This document shows, piece by piece, positions 6,102 to 14,692 of a DNA stretch of 64,000 nucleotides. Position 1 is the stretch's first letter; the number at the start of each line of letters is the position of its first letter. The position numbers and the translations under genes are program-made. The stretch lies in NCBI GenBank assembly GCA_002375465.1, contig DFLT01000012.1:124485-188484 (forward strand). Reading direction: 5' to 3'. Under the pieces are notes generated by a model. That model did no database searches and had not been told where the DNA came from. It saw nothing but the letters and a program-made list of their open reading frames with translations. This stretch comes from Alphaproteobacteria bacterium UBA3612 (lineage in GTDB: Bacteria > Pseudomonadota > Alphaproteobacteria > Sphingomonadales > Sphingomonadaceae).

Positions 6102-8416
6102 CGCGGCTCGTGCGGCTTCCAAGCACGCTCTCCGGGAAATTAACGGCAACCTATGGCGCCATGTGCGCCCTTGTGCTGGTCTCGCTTTACCTGATCCTGC
6201 GCATCGGCATCATTACCTACGCAGAACAGGTCGCGACCCGCGACATGGCGGTCAGTGCCGATGCCTATCAGAACGAACTGCGCAAAAGCGGCGAACGCAT
6301 GCAGGCCAGTGCGGATCTGCTTGCGCGCGATTTCGGCTTCCGCCGCGCTGCCGCGACCGAGGATGGCCCTACCATCGTATCGGCGCTGCAGAACCTATCG
6401 TCCCGCAATGATCAGCCTCTCGCGCTATATATATCCGATGCCGGATTTGTCGTCGGCACCGTTTCCGTAACGCGGGGTGAGGCACGGTCCTTGCAGCACG
6501 CACTTGCGGAGGGCAGGTCTACGGAAATCCTGACGATTGGCGGGCGCACCTATCGTTTCGTCACGGTGGGCGTGTCGGCGCCCACCCATATTGGCACCGT
6601 CATCTTCGGATCGGCGGTAGCGGACGGCGAGTTGCCATCGGTGCGGGAGTTCCGCAATCAACATCTGACCGCCCGCATTGTCCGAATGGATAGCCTGCCG
6701 GCACAGCTTCGCAGCCCGGCAGCGGCGGCAAGGACCGTCCAAGGGCCATGGTCCTTTGACGAGCACGGTAAGGAGATGTTGCGCCGCGTGATTCCGCTCC
6801 CCGATCTTCTTGAGGGCAGCATCACGCACGCGCTCGTCATCGATTTTTCCCTGCACGAGGCGACGGCGGCTTACCGCAAGCTTTTTCGCATGATCGCGCT
6901 GATCGGGTTTGTGGGCCTTCTTCTCCTGTCGCTCGGCTGCTGGCTTGCAGCGCGTTCCCTGACGCGTCCGATTGCCGTGCTGGAGCGTGCGGTCAACAAG
7001 GTGTCGCAGGGCAGCAGACAACCTGTCGAACTGCACAGCAGCGACGAAATTGGCAGCTTGGCCAAAAGTTTCAACAGGATGGTCGGCGCCATCGCGACAC
7101 ATGAGGCCGAAATCACCCATATGGCGCTGCATGATGCGCTTACCGGCCTGCCCAATCGGCAGGCGCTGCTCGACCTGCTCGACCGGCACATTGCCGAGCA
7201 GCAGCCCGTCGCCGTTCTCGCGCTCGATCTGGACAATTTCAAGGTCATCAACGACTGGCTTGGCCATAGCATCGGTGACGGCCTGCTATGCGCTGTGGCA
7301 CAGCGGCTGAAGACCGTGTTCCCCGACCGTATGATCACGCGGTTTGGCGGGGACGAGTTCGTCATGCTGGTCGGCGGTGAACCCGTGGCCCGGCATGCGG
7401 TCGACGCCGCGCAGCGGATCCTTCAGGCGCTGGAGCAACCGTTCGATGTGGACGGACACAGCATGACCGTGGGCGCCAGCATCGGTATCAGCCTGACGCA
7501 TCAGGATGGGCATACGGCGGGCGAGGTGTTCAAGAATGCGGATCTTGCGCTTTATTGCGTGAAGGAGGACGGTCGCGGCGCTTTCCGCTTCTTCGATATG
7601 TCGATGGACGCGGCTGCGCAGGAACGCCGGCGTCTCGATACAGACATGCGCACCGCCTTGGCGGACGGTCAATTCTTCCTCGCTTTCCAGCCTTTCCTGC
7701 ATCTGGAGGAAAACCGCATTACTGGGGTGGAGGCGCTGATCAGGTGGCAGCACCCGGAAAGGGGCCGTGTGCCCCCAGATCAGTTCATCCCGCTCGCGGA
7801 GCAGAACGGCATGATCTGCGAAATTGGCGAATGGGTTATCGAAGAGGCGCTGGCACGGTTGCAGGAATGGCCCGCGCCGCTCAGCATCGCGGTCAACGTT
7901 TCGCCCGTGCAGTTCGGCAGCCCGACCTTCCTTCCCAAAATCGAGGCGGCGCTCGTCCGGTCGGGCGTTGACCCGAAGCGGCTGGAGCTGGAGGTGACCG
8001 AGTCGGTCTTCATCGCCGACCTCGACGAAACCCTACGAATATTGAAGGGGTTGCAGGCGCTTGGGCTTCGTATCGCGCTCGATGATTTCGGTACCGGCTT
8101 TTCCAGCCTCAGCTATTTGCAGAAATTCCCGTTCGACAAGCTGAAGATCGACCGCAGTTTCATTCAGGATCTGGGCGCTACGGACAGTGCCACCGGAATC
8201 TTTCACGCAATTACCGATCTTGCCGCCGCCCTCGGCATGGAGACCACCGCCGAAGGCGTCGAGGAGGAGGGGCAATTGGCGTTGATCCGCGCACAGGGAT
8301 GCACCCTGATACAGGGCTATCTGTTCAGCAAGCCGCTGGCGGCCGATCAAATTCCAGCGATATTGGCGACCGTGAATGGCAGTTCGGATGACCTCCGTTC
8401 GATGGTCGCGGCCTAG
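6098..8416 (+). CDS. Membrane GGDEF/EAL c-di-GMP signalling protein with HAMP
   Basis: Bifunctional-type c-di-GMP protein of 772 aa. TM1 is at about residues 20-40, an extracytoplasmic sensor region at 41-260, TM2 at 262-285, HAMP at 285-338, GGDEF at 345-500 and EAL from about 520. The cyclase signature RFGGDEF (415-421) is intact, the EAL signature GVEALIRWQ (about 543) and the DDFGTG loop are intact. No RxxD inhibitory site precedes GGDEF. The gene starts inside the last codons of the cupredoxin-like gene (ATGA overlap), so the two are translationally coupled. The periplasmic domain may sense the state of its neighbour. Its stop overlaps the convergent mscS stop at CTAG. Confidence 0.9.
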   Translation: MTRLVRLPSTLSGKLTATYGAMCALVLVSLYLILRIGIITYAEQVATRDMAVSADAYQNELRKSGERMQASADLLARDFGFRRAAATEDGPTIVSALQNLSSRNDQPLALYISDAGFVVGTVSVTRGEARSLQHALAEGRSTEILTIGGRTYRFVTVGVSAPTHIGTVIFGSAVADGELPSVREFRNQHLTARIVRMDSLPAQLRSPAAAARTVQGPWSFDEHGKEMLRRVIPLPDLLEGSITHALVIDFSLHEATAAYRKLFRMIALIGFVGLLLLSLGCWLAARSLTRPIAVLERAVNKVSQGSRQPVELHSSDEIGSLAKSFNRMVGAIATHEAEITHMALHDALTGLPNRQALLDLLDRHIAEQQPVAVLALDLDNFKVINDWLGHSIGDGLLCAVAQRLKTVFPDRMITRFGGDEFVMLVGGEPVARHAVDAAQRILQALEQPFDVDGHSMTVGASIGISLTHQDGHTAGEVFKNADLALYCVKEDGRGAFRFFDMSMDAAAQERRRLDTDMRTALADGQFFLAFQPFLHLEENRITGVEALIRWQHPERGRVPPDQFIPLAEQNGMICEIGEWVIEEALARLQEWPAPLSIAVNVSPVQFGSPTFLPKIEAALVRSGVDPKRLELEVTESVFIADLDETLRILKGLQALGLRIALDDFGTGFSSLSYLQKFPFDKLKIDRSFIQDLGATDSATGIFHAITDLAAALGMETTAEGVEEEGQLALIRAQGCTLIQGYLFSKPLAADQIPAILATVNGSSDDLRSMVAA

Positions 8417-9735
8417 GCCTGATTGACATCCTCTCGCCGCTGCCCGGCGGCATTGAATATCGCCCCATCCGGGAGGGATTTCAGGTGGATATCCCGCTGC
8501 GGGAAGGGGACTTCGATGTCGTTCTCCTGGAACAGGTCCCATAGCTTGTTGAGGATGGCACTTTTGACATTGCCGACGCCTTCCTCGGCATCGGCGATCC
8601 AGCACAATATGTCGTGATCGAGGCTGTAATCTCCATACCCCTTCAGCCACACATTTGGCGGCGGCGTCTCCAACACGCGGGGCACAGACTTTGCTGCCTC
8701 CAGCATCAGTTCCTGCGCCTTGCGGATGTCACACCGGTAACTGACGCCCACCGGTATGTGGATCCGCACATTGCGGCTGGAATAACTCCAATTTTCAACC
8801 TGTTCCGTCATCAGAATTTCGTTCGGGATCAGATATTCGATACCGTCGCGCGTTATGATGGACACTGCCCGCACGCCGATCTTGTTGACCCATCCGAACG
8901 TATCGTCGACCACGATGACGTCGCCGGGTTTGATCGACCGGTCGATCAGCAGGATCAGGCCGGAGATCAGATTGCCGAACGTCTTCTGCATGCCGAAACC
9001 GATGGCAATGCCCAGGCCGCCGGAGAAAAAGGCGAGGGCGGTAAGATCGATTTGCAACAGTTCGATGCCTAGGAAAAATCCAATCGCAATGACCGCAATG
9101 CCGGCCAGCTTTTGAAACAATACCCTCTGTGACAGGTCTAGCCGCCGCGAATTTCCGATCCGGCTCGAGATAAGCTGCGAAATGAATTTTCCACCGGTGT
9201 ACAGCGCGACGACAACGATGATTGCGTTCAGGAAATCCAGAACGCTGACGCGCCGTGAACCAATACGAAGCGCGGCACTGTCCAATGCGTTCACCAGCGG
9301 TTCCAGGCCGCCCAGACTGCTCGCCACGGAGACGATACCTATGAAGACGCCAAGGATGACGGAGAACAGCCAGTTCACCTTTATGATGCGGGCGAAGATA
9401 TAGACGAGGCGACCCAGAACGACGCCAAGCACGAAAGCGAGGATGAGGGTGCCATATATTCCGAAAACCGTGATTGCCCGCCCGGCAATTAACACGATCG
9501 CTGCGGTGGAGGCGCCCAGTGCGCGTGGCGCCCACTTCGCGATGTGCTGAAATGCCTGGGCGTCGCGTGCGCTCAGGAAAGTGCCGACGCGTGGTCCGAT
9601 AAAACGCTGAACCAAGCCGCCCAGCAGGATTGCGACTGCGACGACGAGGCCTGCAAAGATCAATGCTTCCTGGCGAACGACATCATCGAGCGGCAATCCG
9701 AAAAGTATCGCCAGCTCGCGGAGGTCGTCGATCAC
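8413..9735 (-). CDS. MscS-family mechanosensitive ion channel
   Basis: Inner-membrane channel (440 aa) of the MscS superfamily, which opens under membrane tension and protects against hypo-osmotic shock. Several hydrophobic helices fill the first 230 residues. The MscS core follows: a pore-lining helix rich in glycine and alanine (FFSGGLGIAIGFGMQKTFGN), then the beta domain with PGDVIVVDDTFGWV and the cytoplasmic alpha/beta part. The start is the GTG at 9735, which overlaps the metC stop as GTGA; a longer reading extends upstream through metC in the wrong frame. It is the third gene of sseA-metC-mscS. Confidence 0.87.
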   Translation of the reverse strand: MIDDLRELAILFGLPLDDVVRQEALIFAGLVVAVAILLGGLVQRFIGPRVGTFLSARDAQAFQHIAKWAPRALGASTAAIVLIAGRAITVFGIYGTLILAFVLGVVLGRLVYIFARIIKVNWLFSVILGVFIGIVSVASSLGGLEPLVNALDSAALRIGSRRVSVLDFLNAIIVVVALYTGGKFISQLISSRIGNSRRLDLSQRVLFQKLAGIAVIAIGFFLGIELLQIDLTALAFFSGGLGIAIGFGMQKTFGNLISGLILLIDRSIKPGDVIVVDDTFGWVNKIGVRAVSIITRDGIEYLIPNEILMTEQVENWSYSSRNVRIHIPVGVSYRCDIRKAQELMLEAAKSVPRVLETPPPNVWLKGYGDYSLDHDILCWIADAEEGVGNVKSAILNKLWDLFQENDIEVPFPQRDIHLKSLPDGAIFNAAGQRREDVNQA

Positions 9736-10928
9736 GCGGCGGCCTTCTGAAAGCGATCGAGCCCTGCCATCAGATCGGCGATGAGGTCGTCCGCGTCCTC
9801 CAGGCCGCAATGGATGCGCAGCACGGGCCCCGGCGCCGACCATTGCGTGGCGCTGCGAACCGTCTCCGGACTGACAGGCAGGATCAGACTTTCAAATCCG
9901 CCAAAGCTGAAACCCATGGAAAACAGCCGTAGATCGTCGACCATTGCCGCCAAATGATGCCGTTCGCCGCCATTCAGCACGATCGAGAACAGGCTGGAAT
10001 AGCCCAGAAAATCTCGCTGCCACAGATCGTGGTGCGGATTGCCGGGCAGTCCGGGACAAAGAACGTCCGCGACTGCCGAATGCATCTGCACGGCAGCGGC
10101 GGTCTTCAGCGCCGTTTCGCCATGGCGGTGCAGGCGCATAGACAGGGTCCGGACGCCGCGCAGCGCAAGGAACACGTCGTCCGGGCCTGCGCATTGGCCC
10201 AGTCTTAGCGCTGTCGCCTTCACGCGCGGCCATAACGCCTTGTTTGCGGTCACACTGCCCATCATGGCGTCGGAATGGCCGACGATGAATTTCGTCAGCG
10301 ACTGAACCTCTATATCGACGCCGTGCTGCAGCGACGGGAACAGCAGCGGCGTTGCCCAGGTATTGTCGACGATCGTGGTGACATCGCGCTTCTTTGCGGC
10401 GGCGACGATGGCGGGAACATCCTGCACTTCGAACGTCAGGGAGCCTGGGCTCTCCATGAATATGGCGCGCGTATCGTCGCGGATCAGCCCGGAAATATCG
10501 CCGCCTATCAGGGGATCGTAGAACTCGCACTCCACGCCCATCCGTTTCAGGACACCGTTCGCCAGGACACGCGTAGGCTCATAGGCCGTGTCCGCGATCA
10601 GAACATGATCGCCGGCCCTGCAGACGGCCAGAAACGCCCCCGCAAGCGCCGCGACGCCGGAGGGGAACAGCTTTGTCCCCGCCGCGTCCGCGTGCATCCC
10701 GGTCAATGCATCCTCAAGCGCCCATATCGTCGGCGTCCCGCGGCGGCCGTAGTAGAGGCCGTCATCGGGATGCTTCAGCCGCTCATCGAATTCTGCCAGC
10801 GTTTCGAACGTGCAGGTGCTGGCGTGATAGACGGGCGGATTGACGACACCCTGGGTGTAGCGCGCGTCGCGGCCCGCACGGATCAACTGCGTGTCGCTCG
10901 CGAACTTCTCCGGCGCGCCGTCGCTCAC
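9732..10928 (-). CDS. metC: Cystathionine beta-lyase
   Basis: PLP enzyme (398 aa) that cleaves cystathionine to homocysteine, pyruvate and ammonia in methionine synthesis. Cys/Met metabolism PLP family features are seen: YGRRGTPT near residue 60, SGVAALAGAFLA, DNTWATP and the Schiff-base lysine in SLTKFIVGHSDAMMG. The length fits the family. The start is GTG at 10928, overlapping the sseA stop by GTGA, and the family N-terminus (DTQLIRAGRD) follows shortly after. A gamma-lyase of the same family is possible, but the sequence resembles alphaproteobacterial MetC. Confidence 0.88.
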   Translation of the reverse strand: MSDGAPEKFASDTQLIRAGRDARYTQGVVNPPVYHASTCTFETLAEFDERLKHPDDGLYYGRRGTPTIWALEDALTGMHADAAGTKLFPSGVAALAGAFLAVCRAGDHVLIADTAYEPTRVLANGVLKRMGVECEFYDPLIGGDISGLIRDDTRAIFMESPGSLTFEVQDVPAIVAAAKKRDVTTIVDNTWATPLLFPSLQHGVDIEVQSLTKFIVGHSDAMMGSVTANKALWPRVKATALRLGQCAGPDDVFLALRGVRTLSMRLHRHGETALKTAAAVQMHSAVADVLCPGLPGNPHHDLWQRDFLGYSSLFSIVLNGGERHHLAAMVDDLRLFSMGFSFGGFESLILPVSPETVRSATQWSAPGPVLRIHCGLEDADDLIADLMAGLDRFQKAAA

Positions 10929-11758
10929 GCGGGACCCGTCACCTTGTTGGTATCCTCGCGCGCGCCCCATTCGGCCCAGCTGCCATCGTAAAGAGCAGTC
11001 TTTTTTGCGCCGATCAGATGCAGGGCAAAGGACAGCACGGCGGCCGTCACGCCGCTGCCGCACATGGTAACGACCGGCTTGTCAACGTCGATCCCCGCCT
11101 CTTCAAAGATGGCGCGCAGTTCGTCCTGCGATTTGAAAGTACCGTCCCCGTTGAACAGTTCAGAATGGGGGACGTTCTTTGCACCACGCATATGGCCGGC
11201 GGCAACGCCGCTGCGGGGGTCGTCCTCGGCGCCGGTAAAGCGGGCCGAAGGTCGTGCATCGACGATCTGCTCGTCCTTCGACTGCTGGTTCGCCTTCATC
11301 TGTTCCAGATTGCGGATGCCGCTTTCGTCTTTCCAGACGGTGAAGTGGCGATGCCGGACGCTGGCCTTGCCGCTTTCGACGGGCCGGCCCTCGTCCTTCC
11401 ACTTGGCAAGGCCGCCGTCGAGGATGGCAACCTCATGAGCGCCGAACGTCTTCAGCATCCACCAGGCACGCGCAGCTGTTTTCAGCTCGCTATCGTCGTA
11501 AACGACGATGCGGCTGCCGTCGCCCAGGCCGAGGGACTGCATGCGGCTGGCGAATTTCTCCGAGGACGGAACCATGCCGGGCAGATCGCTCTCCTTGTCG
11601 GCCAGTTCTGCAAGGTCGAGAAAGACGGCGCCAGGAATATGGCCGTTTTCGAATTTCGCCCGTGCGTCCCGGTCCAGGAAATAGGTCGCATCGACAACGC
11701 GCAGGTCGGTCTTGTCCAGTTCCCCTGCCAGCCATTCGGTCGTCACAAGCGAATCCAT
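10925..11758 (-). CDS. sseA: 3-mercaptopyruvate sulfurtransferase
   Basis: Two-domain rhodanese family enzyme (277 aa) that transfers sulfur from 3-mercaptopyruvate to thiol acceptors or cyanide. The catalytic cysteine is C233 in CGSGVTA, the active loop that distinguishes mercaptopyruvate sulfurtransferases from thiosulfate-specific rhodaneses (CRKGVTA). The N-terminal rhodanese domain (1-130) carries DATYFLDRDARA and DGGLAKW but no catalytic cysteine, as usual. It is first in a sulfur-related operon with metC and is divergent from queF. Confidence 0.93.
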   Translation of the reverse strand: MDSLVTTEWLAGELDKTDLRVVDATYFLDRDARAKFENGHIPGAVFLDLAELADKESDLPGMVPSSEKFASRMQSLGLGDGSRIVVYDDSELKTAARAWWMLKTFGAHEVAILDGGLAKWKDEGRPVESGKASVRHRHFTVWKDESGIRNLEQMKANQQSKDEQIVDARPSARFTGAEDDPRSGVAAGHMRGAKNVPHSELFNGDGTFKSQDELRAIFEEAGIDVDKPVVTMCGSGVTAAVLSFALHLIGAKKTALYDGSWAEWGAREDTNKVTGPA

Positions 11759-11847
11759 GCGCGTCTCTCCAAGGAAGATATGTTGATGCCTGATAGATAA
11801 CGCCCCCCACTAGGCAAGGCTAGGCCGAACCATGTAGGCCTCATCAA

Positions 11848-12309
11848 ATGCAGCAGCCTCCTTTAAACCCCGCCCATCTGGGCCAAGCGAGCGTTCTTCC
11901 CGAAAGCCCGGACGCGGCGGTTCTCGATTATCCCGCAAATCCGCGTGCTGGCGAACGCTATCTGGTGCGTTTTTCCGCGCCCGAATTTACGTCGTTGTGC
12001 CCCGTCACCGGCCAGCCCGATTTTGCACATTTGGTCATCGATTATGTTCCTGCGGATACCATCGTCGAATCGAAATCGCTGAAGCTGTTTCTTGGCAGTT
12101 TCCGCAACCACGGTGCCTTTCACGAGGATTGCACGGTCGGCATTGGCAGGCGTCTGGTGGATGAGATGAAGCCGATATGGCTGCGCATCGGCGGCTATTG
12201 GTATCCCCGTGGGGGCATACCCATCGATGTCTTCTGGCAAAGCGGAAAACCCCCCGAGGATGTGTGGATTCCCGATCAGGGCGTCCCCGGCTATCGCGGG
12301 CGAGGATAA
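11848..12309 (+). CDS. queF: NADPH-dependent preQ0 reductase
   Basis: Reduces 7-cyano-7-deazaguanine (preQ0) to preQ1 in queuosine tRNA modification. At 153 aa it is the short unimodular QueF. The catalytic cysteine C51 and D58 are in FTSLCPVTGQPD, and the QueF motif ESKSLKLFL starts at residue 74. It converges on queE and queC, which make preQ0 upstream, so three steps of the pathway are clustered; the queD step is not in the window. Confidence 0.95.
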   Translation: MQQPPLNPAHLGQASVLPESPDAAVLDYPANPRAGERYLVRFSAPEFTSLCPVTGQPDFAHLVIDYVPADTIVESKSLKLFLGSFRNHGAFHEDCTVGIGRRLVDEMKPIWLRIGGYWYPRGGIPIDVFWQSGKPPEDVWIPDQGVPGYRGRG

Positions 12310-12343
12310 AGACCCCGTCGTTCAGGCCCGGATCAGGCGCAGA

Positions 12344-12976
12344 TCAGGCAATGCCGATCATTTTGTGGGTCTGCAGGCTCAGGCGCCATTGCGGATGCGC
12401 CAGGCAATAGCGAACGGCCGCCGCAGTATTTTCGGCGGCGTTCGGCCCATCCATGGGCTGCAGGAAAAAATTGCGAAATGGCAGAGACGCGAAATCCGCC
12501 GGGTCGTTTTCCACCTGCGGATAAACCAGCTTCAGTTCATTGCCGGACCGCTGTACCAGTGGCTGCGCCGCCTTCGGGCTGACGCAAATCCAGTCCAGGC
12601 CCGCCGGCGCAGCGATGGTACCATTGGTTTCGACCGCGATGCGAAAACCATGCCCGTGCAGCGCAAGGATCAGGGCGCTATCCAGCTGCAATAGCGGTTC
12701 GCCGCCTGTGCAGACGATCAGGCGGTGATCGCGCGGCGTGCCCCAACATTCCGCCGCCGCCGCCGCCAACAGGTCGGCATCCGCGAATTTTCCGCCGCCA
12801 ACGCCGTCCGTGCCAACGAAGTCGGTGTCGCAAAAACGGCAGACCGCACTTTCCCTGTCCTGCTCCCGCCCGCTCCACAGATTGCATCCGGCAAAGCGCA
12901 GAAATACGGCGCGGCTGCCTGCCTGCGCGCCTTCGCCCTGCAGGGTCAGGAACAATTCCTTGACGGCATAGCTCAT
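12344..12976 (-). CDS. queE: 7-carboxy-7-deazaguanine synthase (radical SAM)
   Basis: Radical SAM enzyme (210 aa) that converts 6-carboxytetrahydropterin to 7-carboxy-7-deazaguanine. The cluster motif is the QueE-specific C-x14-C-x2-C form: CNLWSG... with the second and third cysteines in CRFC, rather than the classical C-x3-C-x2-C. CTGGEPLLQ is the SAM-binding GGE motif. The ATG at 12976 gives the typical start (MSYAVKELFLTLQGEG). It follows queC after 10 bases on the same strand. Confidence 0.94.
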   Translation of the reverse strand: MSYAVKELFLTLQGEGAQAGSRAVFLRFAGCNLWSGREQDRESAVCRFCDTDFVGTDGVGGGKFADADLLAAAAAECWGTPRDHRLIVCTGGEPLLQLDSALILALHGHGFRIAVETNGTIAAPAGLDWICVSPKAAQPLVQRSGNELKLVYPQVENDPADFASLPFRNFFLQPMDGPNAAENTAAAVRYCLAHPQWRLSLQTHKMIGIA

Positions 12977-12986
12977 CGTGGCGGTT

Positions 12987-13682
12987 TCAGGCCGCGTAGC
13001 GCGTGGGATCGGGCAGGGCGGCTTCCTCAAAGCCCTTCTTGCGCAACCGGCAGGCGTCGCAGCGGCCGCAATGCAGCATCTCCGTTTGTCCCGGAACCGG
13101 GTCGTAACAGGTCCAGGTGGCGCCCGCATCGACACCCAGGCGGTTCGCCAGCTTTGCAATGCCCGCCTTGTCCAGATCCAGAAGCGGCGTGTGGATACGA
13201 AATGCGTCGCCCTCGATCCCGGCCCGGGTCGCCTTTGCGGCCAGTTCCTCGAACGCGGCGATGAAATCGGGGCGGCAGTCCGGATAGCCGGAATAATCCA
13301 GCGCATTCACGCCGATGAATATGTCCCGCGCGCCTGCGGCCTCGGCCCAGGCCAGCGCGACGGACAGGAAAACCGTATTGCGGGCTGGCACATAGGTCGG
13401 TGGTACGATGCTGTCGTCGACGGCGCCGTCCCCCTTGGGAACGTCGATATCGGCTGTCAGGGACGATCCGCCGAATGCGGAAAGGTCCAGTGGCAGAACG
13501 ACATGCCGCTCTGCGCCATATTTCTCTGCCGCAGCGCGTGCAGCCTCCAGTTCGACGCGGTGACGCTGGTTATAATCCACGGTCAGCGCCAGCAGCGCAT
13601 AGCCCTCCTCGCGCGCCACGGCGGCGCAGGTGCTGGAATCCAGCCCGCCGGATAGGAGGATAATGGCCTTCGGTTTTGGCAT
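12987..13682 (-). CDS. queC: 7-cyano-7-deazaguanine (preQ0) synthase
   Basis: ATP-dependent enzyme (231 aa) that converts 7-carboxy-7-deazaguanine to preQ0. The PP-loop ATP-binding motif is LLSGGLDSS near the N-terminus, and the C-terminal zinc-binding cysteines are in TCYDPVPG... and CGRCDACRLRKKGF. Full family length. First gene of queC-queE, which together with the facing queF covers three queuosine steps. Confidence 0.95.
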   Translation of the reverse strand: MPKPKAIILLSGGLDSSTCAAVAREEGYALLALTVDYNQRHRVELEAARAAAEKYGAERHVVLPLDLSAFGGSSLTADIDVPKGDGAVDDSIVPPTYVPARNTVFLSVALAWAEAAGARDIFIGVNALDYSGYPDCRPDFIAAFEELAAKATRAGIEGDAFRIHTPLLDLDKAGIAKLANRLGVDAGATWTCYDPVPGQTEMLHCGRCDACRLRKKGFEEAALPDPTRYAA

Positions 13683-13785
13683 GGTCCCGGACTAGCTGCG
13701 GCCGCCTGCGGGGGCAAGGTGCCGCTGCGGCCCGGCAGCGCCAAAACGGTGGCGATTGGCGACCCTGCGTATTATGGCGCATATT

Positions 13786-14649
13786 ATGAAACGCACGCTC
13801 CTTCCCCTGAACGGCCTTCGCGTATTCGACGCGGCGGCGCGGCATTTGTCGTTCACAAAGGCGGCGGAGGAACTGCACGTGACGCCCGCGGCTGTGGGGC
13901 AGCAGATCCGCACGCTCGAGGAGGTGCTGGGCGTCGTTCTGTTTCGACGGCTGACCCGAAACCTTGAATTGACGCCGGAGGCGGAGGCGGCGCTACCCGC
14001 GCTACGGGACGGCTTTTCGCGCATCGAAACAGCGGTCGACCGGATGCAGGCGGGGCAGGGGGACCGTGTTGTGACGATCGGCGCCTCGCGCGCGATTATC
14101 GGCAAATGGCTGGCACCGCACCTGGCCGCCGTCGGTGCCGCCGCGCCGGACCAGCGGTTCATTCTGGTCCCGACCGACGAGGGCGCGGACTTCACCACCG
14201 CGAATATGGATTTGGCGATCCTGTGGGGCGCCATGCCGGCGGAGGAGGAGCTGTCGGGCGTTCGCCTGGCGGAGGAGCAGGTCGTCGTCATCGCCTCGCC
14301 GCAACTCGCGGCGGAACTTGCCGATCCGGCCTCACTCAGGACACGCAGCCTGATCCATCATCCCAGCCAAAGCTGGCAAGCCTGGTTCGATGCCGAGGGG
14401 CTCAGCCATGATGAAGTCGACGGCGGGCTCAGCGTCGCCGATGCGGGCCTTGCGATAGACGCCGCCGCCGCAGGTTACGGGGTCGCGCGGGTGCCGCTGA
14501 CCCTTGCCGAGGGCGACATCGCTGCGGGGCGGATCACGCAATTGTTCGATGGAACGCCCAGCGACGAGCATTTCTGGCTCGTCGCGCCGTCGCAAAGCTG
14601 GCGGCAGGCGAAGGTGAAAGCGATCGTAGAGGCGCTGACTGCCGCCTAG
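13786..14649 (+). CDS. LysR-family transcriptional regulator (GcvA-like)
   Basis: DNA-binding regulator of 287 aa. The N-terminal winged helix-turn-helix (LPLNGLRVFDAAARHLSFT, then AAVGQQIRTLEEVLG) is typical of the GcvA branch of LysR proteins; the rest is the substrate-binding domain. The ATG at 13786 is chosen because family members begin just before PLNGLRVF; ATG 13774 and TTG 13756 are in-frame alternatives. No co-transcribed or divergently paired target is obvious (queC lies upstream on the other strand), so the effector and regulon are unknown. Confidence 0.88.
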   Translation: MKRTLLPLNGLRVFDAAARHLSFTKAAEELHVTPAAVGQQIRTLEEVLGVVLFRRLTRNLELTPEAEAALPALRDGFSRIETAVDRMQAGQGDRVVTIGASRAIIGKWLAPHLAAVGAAAPDQRFILVPTDEGADFTTANMDLAILWGAMPAEEELSGVRLAEEQVVVIASPQLAAELADPASLRTRSLIHHPSQSWQAWFDAEGLSHDEVDGGLSVADAGLAIDAAAAGYGVARVPLTLAEGDIAAGRITQLFDGTPSDEHFWLVAPSQSWRQAKVKAIVEALTAA

Positions 14650-14692
14650 CCAGGCAGGGCGCATACTTGTCCCCACACGGTACCGCCATCGC

